DNA from: Nitriliruptoraceae bacterium | GTDB taxonomy: Bacteria; Actinomycetota; Nitriliruptoria; Nitriliruptorales; Nitriliruptoraceae | Direction of reading: 5' to 3' | DNA: 64,000 nt | Assembly: GCA_018401275.1 (NCBI GenBank) | Contig: JAGYKW010000004.1 | Span: 1-64,000 of the forward strand | Shown here: positions 26,950 to 33,268 of the stretch, in pieces | How positions within the stretch are numbered: position 1 is the first letter of the stretch | Layout: each line of letters begins with the position of its first letter | Made by a program: the position numbers and the translations under genes | The notes under the pieces: generated by a model | Databases searched by the model: none | What the model saw: only the letters and a program-made list of their open reading frames with translations | Told to the model about the DNA's origin: nothing

Positions 26950-27365
26950 CGGCGCGGCGGCAGCGGGACCTTGCCGAGCACGATCCGGCGGACGTCGCGG
27001 TGCGGCACGGAACCGAACGTCCGGCTGTCGATCGACCATCCGGGATCGTCACCGACGACCTCGACGCCGTCCGGGGTGATCGCGGTCACGCGCTTGATGA
27101 TGAGGTGCTCGCGGGCGCCCGGCTCGCTGAGCACGACCATGACGCCCGGTCGCACGAGCCGTCGTCGCGTCTCCCATGCGGTGCCGTGCAGCGGACCATC
27201 GCCGCTGACGGGCGGGAGCGGCACGGTCAGCACGAGGTCGCCCTCACGCAGGGTCGGTCGCATCGAGAGGCCGCGCACGCGCATGAGGCTGCGACGAAGG
27301 CCGATGCCCACGGCCGCGGTCGCGATCAGCGCTGACGCGGCGGCGAGCCCACGGGGTCTGCGCAC
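26946..27365 (-). CDS. sodX: Nickel-type superoxide dismutase maturation protease SodX (S26 family)
   Basis: 139-residue signal-peptidase-like protein with one N-terminal helix, the Ser motif VRGLSMRPTLREGD and the Lys motif EHLIIKRVTAI, giving a Ser/Lys dyad. It is divergent from sodN, and SodX-type peptidases remove the NiSOD propeptide to expose the nickel-binding His. I chose GTG at 27365 because GGAGGAGG precedes it; a much longer frame upstream crosses the divergent promoter region and is not real. It overlaps the end of pcnA by 4 bp, tail to tail. Confidence 0.88.
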   Translation of the reverse strand: MRRPRGLAAASALIATAAVGIGLRRSLMRVRGLSMRPTLREGDLVLTVPLPPVSGDGPLHGTAWETRRRLVRPGVMVVLSEPGAREHLIIKRVTAITPDGVEVVGDDPGWSIDSRTFGSVPHRDVRRIVLGKVPLPPRR

Positions 27366-27528
27366 GATGATCCTCCTCCTCCCGGGTTCCGAACCCACCG
27401 GTCCAGCGGCCGGCCGCATCAGTATCCTCGACCGATCGCACGGCGCGACCGAGAACCCTGAGCACGTCCCTGACCACGTCCCTGAGCACCACCCCGAACA
27501 CGACCGAGAGCATGACGAGGAGCACCCG

Positions 27529-27972
27529 ATGCTGAACCGTCCGAACCGCCTCAGCCGCCTGACGAACCTCCTGCGGCCCATCGACACCGTCGACGCGCAC
27601 TGCGACCTGATGTGCGGGGTCTACAACCCGGCCCAGGCCCGCATCGAGGCCGAGTCCGTCCACATGACCGCGGTCAAGTACCACGAGTCCGACGACGAGA
27701 CGTTCCGCCAGCGCTGCGTCACCATCAAGGAGGAGCGTGCCGAGCTCGTCAAGCACCACCTGTCGGTGCTGTGGACGGACTACTTCAAGCCGAACCACCT
27801 CGAGGAGTACCCGGACCTGCACGAGAAGTTCTGGCTCGCGATCAAGGCGGCCGGTGACGCGAAGAAGACGATGGACCCGAAGGCCGGCGAGGAGCTGCTG
27901 CGCCAGATCGACGCCATCAGCGACATCTTCTGGGCGACCAAGGGCGGCAAGCCGTCCTGGATGACGGCCTGA
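27529..27972 (+). CDS. sodN: Nickel superoxide dismutase, variant hook
   Basis: 147-residue NiSOD precursor converting superoxide to peroxide and oxygen. A 23-residue leader ends at ..DTVDA and is expected to be cleaved before His24. The nickel hook reads HCDLMCGVYNPAQARIEAE: His24, Cys25 and Cys29 are kept, but position 5 of the hook, normally Pro, is Met28, and the usual Asp10 is Asn33. The rest (KYHESDDETFRQRC.., HLSVLWTDYFKPNHLE, PDLHEKFW) matches the family. ATG at 27529 follows GAGGAG. It is divergent from sodX. Confidence 0.93.
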   Translation: MLNRPNRLSRLTNLLRPIDTVDAHCDLMCGVYNPAQARIEAESVHMTAVKYHESDDETFRQRCVTIKEERAELVKHHLSVLWTDYFKPNHLEEYPDLHEKFWLAIKAAGDAKKTMDPKAGEELLRQIDAISDIFWATKGGKPSWMTA

Positions 27973-28002
27973 TCGTGCGCGCCGCGGAGGCGGAGGGGCG
28001 TC

Positions 28003-28383
28003 ATGGCTGAGGGCCGTGTCGACTACCGCCTCCAGCGGCGCGTCGCGCTCGACAACCTGTCGGTCGCGAGCCGTGCGCTCGAGCAGCACTGCGACGCGCA
28101 CCCGGAGCTGCTGCGGGCCGCCAAGCATCTCGGCGAACCGCGCGGCGAGGACTGCCCTGTCTGCGACGAGGTCGAGCTCGTCAGCCTGCACTACGCGTTC
28201 CTGCAGAACGGGCCGAAGTCGCAGGGCGGCCGGGTCGTCGAACCGGCACGGCTCGCGCGCTACGCCGAGCGGCACGGCGACCTGCTGGTCTACGAGGTCG
28301 AGGTCTGCCGCGGCTGCCACTGGAACCACCTGGTGTCGCAGCGCAGCGTGAGACGGCCGGCACGCGCCGTCGGGACCGCCTGA
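28003..28383 (+). CDS. DUF5318 protein with zinc-ribbon-like cysteines
   Basis: 126-residue actinobacterial protein like mycobacterial Rv0049. The conserved parts are RRVALDNL, CDAHPELLRAAKHLGEP, the first Cys pair CPVC and the second in VEVCRGCHWNHLV. Two CxxC pairs suggest a bound zinc. ATG at 28003 has GGAGG upstream and lies 30 bp after sodN, so co-transcription is possible. Function is unknown; in mycobacteria the homologue is next to ponA1. Confidence 0.85.
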   Translation: MAEGRVDYRLQRRVALDNLSVASRALEQHCDAHPELLRAAKHLGEPRGEDCPVCDEVELVSLHYAFLQNGPKSQGGRVVEPARLARYAERHGDLLVYEVEVCRGCHWNHLVSQRSVRRPARAVGTA

Positions 28384-28415
28384 CCGTTCACCCCGGATCC
28401 GTCATCCCTGATCCT

Positions 28416-28691
28416 TCACCGCAGGTGCGCGCGCAGCGCTTCGCGCACGACCGCCGAGACCGACATCCCTTCGACGTGCGCACGGTCGGCGAGGCGCCGC
28501 TGAAGCTGATCGTCGACACGCACGCGAACCACCGCCGACGGACCATCGCCGGGCGACAGTCGCGGCCGTCCGCGCCGGCGCAGTTGGTCCGGGGAGAATC
28601 CGGCCTCAGCCTCGTCGGCGAGTCGCGCGATGAGGTCCTCGGTGATCGGAACGCCGTCGATCGTGCCGAAGCGTGGCCGTTCGTCCGTCAT
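28416..28691 (-). CDS. Ribbon-helix-helix (CopG/Arc-type) regulator
   Basis: 91-residue protein whose last ~45 residues form a ribbon-helix-helix: VVRVRVDDQLQRRLADRAHVEGMSVSAVVREALRAHL. The N-terminal part (ITEDLIARLADEAEAGFSPDQLRRRGRPRL) resembles the start of antitoxin-type regulators such as VapB or MazE-like groups. No toxin gene adjoins it, so it is either a solitary regulator or an orphan antitoxin. ATG at 28691 has GGAGG upstream. Two palindromes just upstream may be its own operator. Confidence 0.8.
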   Translation of the reverse strand: MTDERPRFGTIDGVPITEDLIARLADEAEAGFSPDQLRRRGRPRLSPGDGPSAVVRVRVDDQLQRRLADRAHVEGMSVSAVVREALRAHLR

Positions 28692-28729
28692 CGAGATCCC
28701 TCCGCGAGCAGTCGCCGGTAGCCGGTACG

Positions 28730-28748
28730 TTGGCCAATAGTGTAACAC
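28730..28748. promoter_or_regulatory. Candidate operator of the RHH gene
   Basis: Two short palindromes, TTGGCCAA (28730-28737) and GTGTAACAC (28740-28748), lie 40-57 bp upstream of the RHH start. On the minus strand the second contains TACACT, a -10-like hexamer. RHH proteins commonly bind such paired sites and autoregulate. Confidence 0.4.
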
Positions 28749-28866
28749 AGAAACCAGGCCCGTCGGTCACTCCAGCCGTCAGCGACCTGAGAAGCACCAC
28801 CGATCCGCTGGCTGTGGAGAACCGGCCCGCCTACCGTCGCTCCGGCCACGACCAAGGAGCAGGCCG

Positions 28867-29622
28867 ATGACGGAGCGCCTCTACTCGACGCAGCAGTACC
28901 TGCGCTCGACCGCGGCGAGCGTCGTCGACGTCGACCGTGACGAGCAGCTCGTCCTCCTCGACCGCACCGTCGTCTACCCCGGTGGCGGTGGGCAGCCGCC
29001 GGACACCGGTGAGCTGCGGCTCGGCAGCGGCGCGAGCGAGGACGTGCTCACCGTGCTCGACGCGCGCGCGGACGGCCGGGGCGTATGGCACCGCATCGAG
29101 GGCGCGCTCCCTCCGGTCGGCACGCCCGTCGAGGTCGCCATCGACTGGGAGCGCCGCCACCGCCTCATGCGCACCCACACCGCCATGCATGCGTTGTGCG
29201 GGCTCGTGTGGGAGCGCTTCGGGTCACCCGTGACCGGTGGGAACATGGAGCCGGGCCAGGGACGGCTCGACTTCGAGCTGCCCGACTGGGACCCGGAGGA
29301 CCGCGACCCGCTCGAGGCGGCGCTCAACGCGGCGCTCGCACGCGCGCTGCCCGTCGAGATCGCGTTCCTCCCCCGCAGCGAGGCCGACGCGGACCCGTCG
29401 CTCATCCGCACGAAGGTGTCGCTGCTCCCGCCGTCGCTGACCGAGGTGCGGGTCGTCGACATCGTCGGACTCGACCGCCAGGCCGACGGGGGCACGCACG
29501 TCGCGACGACGGCCGAGGTCGGCCCGGTGCGCATCAGCAAGGTCGAGTCGAAGGGCAAGGGCTTCCGACGGATCCGCGTCGACCTCGAGGCCGACCCGGC
29601 CGCGGCGGCGCCCGAGGGGTAG
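28867..29622 (+). CDS. alaX: Alanyl-tRNA editing protein AlaX-like
   Basis: 251-residue free-standing editing enzyme that would deacylate Ser- or Gly-tRNA(Ala). It has YPGGGGQPPDTG at the start, HTAMH (His104, His108), and GLDRQADGGTHVATTAEVG. The last is the CGGTH motif with the zinc-ligand Cys replaced by Asp207, keeping His211. Asp can still bind zinc, so activity is plausible. ATG at 28867 follows AAGGAG. The RHH gene is divergent upstream. Confidence 0.88.
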   Translation: MTERLYSTQQYLRSTAASVVDVDRDEQLVLLDRTVVYPGGGGQPPDTGELRLGSGASEDVLTVLDARADGRGVWHRIEGALPPVGTPVEVAIDWERRHRLMRTHTAMHALCGLVWERFGSPVTGGNMEPGQGRLDFELPDWDPEDRDPLEAALNAALARALPVEIAFLPRSEADADPSLIRTKVSLLPPSLTEVRVVDIVGLDRQADGGTHVATTAEVGPVRISKVESKGKGFRRIRVDLEADPAAAAPEG

Positions 29623-29706
29623 GGTCCGCCGCCCGTCGATCAGAGGACCGTCCGCACCGATCCGTCCGCGCCGCGGAGGACAGGGCCATCCGAGGGAGCT
29701 GCGCAG

Positions 29707-31527
29707 ATGCGTGTGCAGGTCCGCACGCTCCTCGCCGGCCTGCTCGTGGCCGCATCCGTCGCCGGACTCGCGCTGACCGGCGGAGCGATCGGCATCGGTG
29801 AGCCGTGGCCGGTGCTGCTGGTCGTCGGTGCCGGGCTGCTCGTCGGCGTGCCTCGCCTTCGCCACGCCCTCGCCCTCGTGTCCGGCATCAGCATCGGTGC
29901 AGCGACCGCCTGGGCGTCCGCGGTGGTGCTCCCCGACGCGCCCGTCGGCCGTGCGATCGCCGCGAGCGTGGCCGTGCTGCTCGTGACCGTCATGACCCTC
30001 GCATCGCGCGGGAAGCTGCGCTTCGGTCTGCAGCTCGTCGGCTGGGCGGCGATGACCGCACTCGTGGACATGTCCTCGTCGGCGATCGCGACGTCGCCGC
30101 GGCCCGCCGATCTCGTGCGTGTCGCGGTCGTCCTCCTGCTCGCCTCGGGCGTCGGCCTCCTCATCGCGCAGGTCGCACAGCTCGTCGGCATCGGCATCGT
30201 CCGCGGACACCGCGACGTCGCCCCTGCGATCCTCGTGCTCGCCCTCGTCCTGACCCCGCTGCTCGTCGCGTCGACACCGGCAGCGGCGGACGACACGGAT
30301 GCGCGGACCGATCGCCGGGTCATCGAGCACCGCCAGACCATCGTGAGCACCCATGCGCCGGACGGGACGGTCACCGGTGGGCGTGTCGTCACGCGCCTGT
30401 CCGTCGGCGGGAACGGCGCCGACGAGGACATCACGGTCGTGCTGCGCGACCAGGCGGTCCGTGACCTGCGCAGCCTCAGCACGCTCGTCGGTCCCGCAGC
30501 GCCCGTCGTGAGCGGGACGACGGTCACGCATGCATTCGCAGCGGTCCGTGCTTCCGGGGCCGACGGTGCATCCGGCGCATCCCGTGCATCCGGCGCTGCG
30601 GTGCGGACCGTCGCCACGCTCGGACGCACGGTCCCCATCGACGTCGACGTCGCGATCACGTTGGACGGCGAGCCGGTCACGCCGGCCGCGGTGATCGGAC
30701 GCAGCGGGCGCCTCGAGGTCACCTACACGATCACCAACCGAACGGTCGAGCCTCGCGAGCTGCGTCACTTCGACGGGAGCGGACGCCCACGGACGGTCAC
30801 GCGCGACGTCGCCGTCCCGTTCGTCGGCGACCTCGTCGTGCTGCTCGACGATCGCTTCACCGCGGTGCGCAGCGACGAGGCAGCGGTCACCGCCCTCGCC
30901 CCGCGCACCGGCGGTGGATCCGACGTCACCGAGCTGCGCGCCGGCATCGTGCTCGCCGAACCGTTCGGTGGTCCGGTGCGGACGGTGACGTGGCGCGCGG
31001 ACGTCGAGGACGCCGTCGTGCCGCCCGTCAGCATCCGTCTCGCCGCTGTGCGGATGCAGGACATGACGCTCGGTGCTGCGAGCGACGACCGTGCGGAGCT
31101 CATCGCACGGGTGCTGCGCGACGTCGCTGACGCGTCCGGCCTCGTGCGGACCGGCCTGCGCGCGCTCGAGGCGGCCGGCGCCGACGAGGTGCTCTCGCGC
31201 ACCTCGGCCGCGCTCGAGACGGCGCTCGCTGTGGCGGTCGCAGCGGGAGCGGACATCAACGAGCTGCGGGCGCTCGTCGCCGCGCAGGACCGGCGGGTCA
31301 GCGACGGCGACGGCCTCGTGCACGGACTGCTCGACGCTGCCGACGTGAGCGCGACGGGCGCGGTGAGCGTCCACGCGAGTGCCGTGCACGTCCTCGAGCT
31401 CGCCGGGCTCGACGCCGATGATGCGCCCGGTGCGCTCGTCCGTCTGGCGCTCGCGCTCCTCCTGCTCGTCGCGGTCGGGCTGCTCGGCCGTGCGATCGCG
31501 ACGTTGACCGGAACGACCACCACCTGA
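29707..31527 (+). CDS. Uncharacterised polytopic membrane protein with large extracellular domain
   Basis: 606 residues, not recognised as a named family. The first ~200 residues hold about six hydrophobic helices. A large outside region follows (RTDRRVIEHRQTIVSTHAPDG...), then a final helix near residues 575-597. A segment reading RTVPIDVDVAITLDGEPVTPAAVIGRSGRLEVTYTITN resembles the DG.(E/P)V(S/T)P..(I/L)AG(K/R)SG motif seen in exported parts of actinobacterial envelope proteins such as YhgE/Pip-like ones. Residues around 283-298 are an Ala/Ser/Gly repeat. ATG at 29707. It precedes the GYF_2 and tyrS genes. Confidence 0.75.
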   Translation: MRVQVRTLLAGLLVAASVAGLALTGGAIGIGEPWPVLLVVGAGLLVGVPRLRHALALVSGISIGAATAWASAVVLPDAPVGRAIAASVAVLLVTVMTLASRGKLRFGLQLVGWAAMTALVDMSSSAIATSPRPADLVRVAVVLLLASGVGLLIAQVAQLVGIGIVRGHRDVAPAILVLALVLTPLLVASTPAAADDTDARTDRRVIEHRQTIVSTHAPDGTVTGGRVVTRLSVGGNGADEDITVVLRDQAVRDLRSLSTLVGPAAPVVSGTTVTHAFAAVRASGADGASGASRASGAAVRTVATLGRTVPIDVDVAITLDGEPVTPAAVIGRSGRLEVTYTITNRTVEPRELRHFDGSGRPRTVTRDVAVPFVGDLVVLLDDRFTAVRSDEAAVTALAPRTGGGSDVTELRAGIVLAEPFGGPVRTVTWRADVEDAVVPPVSIRLAAVRMQDMTLGAASDDRAELIARVLRDVADASGLVRTGLRALEAAGADEVLSRTSAALETALAVAVAAGADINELRALVAAQDRRVSDGDGLVHGLLDAADVSATGAVSVHASAVHVLELAGLDADDAPGALVRLALALLLLVAVGLLGRAIATLTGTTTT

Positions 31528-31563
31528 ACACCGCCCGGATGGGGCATGCTGCGAGTCAGCGAG

Positions 31564-31598
31564 GCCGGACGAGCCAGCCGAGCCGGACGAGCCAGCCG
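31564..31598 (+). repeat. Two 17-bp direct repeats before the GYF_2 gene
   Basis: GCCGGACGAGCCAGCCG occurs at 31564-31580 and 31582-31598, separated by one base, in the leader of the GYF_2 gene. Function unknown. Confidence 0.7.
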
Positions 31599-31619
31599 TA
31601 CGGACCAGTGGGAGCGAGC

Positions 31620-31877
31620 ATGGACGGGACCGACCAGCCGAGCGACAGCGAGCTGCGACCTGCGCGCTGGTTCCACCTCGAGGGCACCGAGCGCCGCGGA
31701 CCCGTCGGGATCGAGGACATGCGCGAGATGGTGCTCGAGGGCAGCCTGCTGCCCGACAGCTGGGTGTGGGCGGACGGCATGCCCGACTGGCTGCACGTGC
31801 GTGACGTGCCGGCGCTCGTGCCGCCGCGTGCGCTGCGGGTGACGCTGCCGGCCTGGCCCGACGAGCCGGCCGACTAG
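31620..31877 (+). CDS. Small GYF_2 (DUF4339) domain protein
   Basis: 85-residue protein nearly filled by a GYF_2 domain: ARWFHLEGTERRGPVGIEDMREMVLEGSLLPDSWVWADGMPDWLHVRDV, with the family's W-x-GP pattern and the VWxxGMxxW close. Such domains are usually fused to membrane or enzyme parts and bind partners; a stand-alone copy is less common. ATG at 31620 has GGAG six bases upstream. It lies 10 bp before tyrS. Confidence 0.82.
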   Translation: MDGTDQPSDSELRPARWFHLEGTERRGPVGIEDMREMVLEGSLLPDSWVWADGMPDWLHVRDVPALVPPRALRVTLPAWPDEPAD

Positions 31878-31880
31878 CGT
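31875..31880 (+). promoter_or_regulatory. Candidate -10 element of a leaderless tyrS transcript
   Basis: TAGCGT lies so that transcription would begin at about 31887, right at the tyrS ATG (31888). tyrS has no ribosome-binding site. This pattern fits leaderless promoters common in actinobacteria; it is inference. Confidence 0.35.
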
Positions 31881-31887
31881 CGCGCCG

Positions 31888-33195
31888 ATGGACGCACTCG
31901 ACGGCATGACCGGACCGCTGGAGCTGCTGCGTGCGCGCGGCTTCGTGCAGGACGTGACCGACGAGGACGCGCTGCGCGCGGCCTTCGCCGCCGGCCCCGT
32001 CACCTACTACGTCGGCTTCGACCCGACCGCGCCATCCCTGCACGCCGGCAACCTCGTCGGGATGATGGCGATGGCCTGGCTGCAGCGCGCAGGGCACCGC
32101 CCGATCGCACTCGCCGGCGGTGGGACCGGGCGCATCGGCGACCCGTCCGGTCGCGACACGGAACGCACGATGCTCGGTGAGGACGCGCTCGCCGCGAACC
32201 TCGCGGGCATCCGTCGGCAGCTCGGCGCGTTCCTCGACCTCGACGACACCGAAGGTGGTGCGACCGGCTTCCTCGTCGACAACCACACGTGGCTGTCGGG
32301 CATCGACCTGCTCGGGTTCCTGCGCGACGTCGGCGTGCACGTGCCGGTGACCGCGATGCTCGGACGCGAGTCGGTGAAGCGCCGGCTCGAGGGACGCGAG
32401 CAGGGCATCACCTACACCGAGTTCACCTACCAGCTGCTGCAGGCCTACGACTTCGTGCACCTGCACCGTGCGCACGGCTGCGTGCTGCAGGGCGGTGGTT
32501 CGGACCAGTGGGGCAACATCACCGCAGGCATCGACCTCGCACGACGCGTCGATGGCGTGCAGCTGCACGGGCTCGTGTGGCCGCTGCTCACCACCGCCGA
32601 TGGCGCGAAGTTCGGCAAGTCCGCGGGCAACGCGGTCTGGCTCGACGCGACGATGACCAGTCCCTACGCGTACTACCAGTACTGGTTCAACGCGGCCGAC
32701 GCGGACGTCGAACGCTTCCTCCGCCTGTTCACGTTCCTCCCGCTCGCCGAGGTCGCGGCCGTCGTCGCCGAGCATGTGGCGGACCCGTCGGCACGGCACG
32801 GCCAGCGGGTGCTCGCGCGGGAGGCGACACGGATCCTGCACGGCGACGCAGGCGTCGCGTCCGCCGAGCGCGCGACCGAGGTGCTGTTCGGCGACGAGCC
32901 GTACGGGCAGCTCGGTGACGACGTGCTGGCCGACGCGTTCGGCGAGGCACCCAGCGTCGAGCTGCCGCGCGCGCGCCTCGACGAGGGCATCGGGCTGCTC
33001 GAGCTGATGACCGCCGTCGGCGCGTGCGCCTCGAACGGTGAGGCGCGCCGGCTCGTCCAGCAGGGTGCGGTGCGACTCAACAACGCGGTCGTCGACGATG
33101 CGACGCGCCTCGTGACGCCGGCCGATCTCGCCGGGGAGACCACCGTGGTGCTGCGGACCGGCCGTCGCCGGCAGTTCCTCGCACGCTTCGTCTGA
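31888..33195 (+). CDS. tyrS: Tyrosyl-tRNA synthetase
   Basis: 435-residue class I aminoacyl-tRNA synthetase. The HIGH-type motif is in DPTAPSLHAGNL, tyrosine-pocket residues are in YTEFTYQLLQAYDF and GGSDQWGNI, and the KMSKS loop is GAKFGKSAGN. The C-terminal S4-like domain reads NGEARRLVQQGAVRLNN. This is the bacterial TyrS form, full length. No ribosome-binding site is visible before the ATG. Confidence 0.97.
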   Translation: MDALDGMTGPLELLRARGFVQDVTDEDALRAAFAAGPVTYYVGFDPTAPSLHAGNLVGMMAMAWLQRAGHRPIALAGGGTGRIGDPSGRDTERTMLGEDALAANLAGIRRQLGAFLDLDDTEGGATGFLVDNHTWLSGIDLLGFLRDVGVHVPVTAMLGRESVKRRLEGREQGITYTEFTYQLLQAYDFVHLHRAHGCVLQGGGSDQWGNITAGIDLARRVDGVQLHGLVWPLLTTADGAKFGKSAGNAVWLDATMTSPYAYYQYWFNAADADVERFLRLFTFLPLAEVAAVVAEHVADPSARHGQRVLAREATRILHGDAGVASAERATEVLFGDEPYGQLGDDVLADAFGEAPSVELPRARLDEGIGLLELMTAVGACASNGEARRLVQQGAVRLNNAVVDDATRLVTPADLAGETTVVLRTGRRRQFLARFV

Positions 33196-33268
33196 CATCC
33201 TCGACCACGGTCGTACGTGCCGTGCCGGCTGTGCTTACATCCCCGACCACAAACGTTTGGGGGCCTGC

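Noticed and set aside
27367-27528. Alternative upstream ATG at 27367 giving sodN a His/Glu-rich leader
   Set aside because: No ribosome-binding site there, it overlaps the start region of divergent sodX, and ATG 27529 has GAGGAG and yields a normal-length propeptide.
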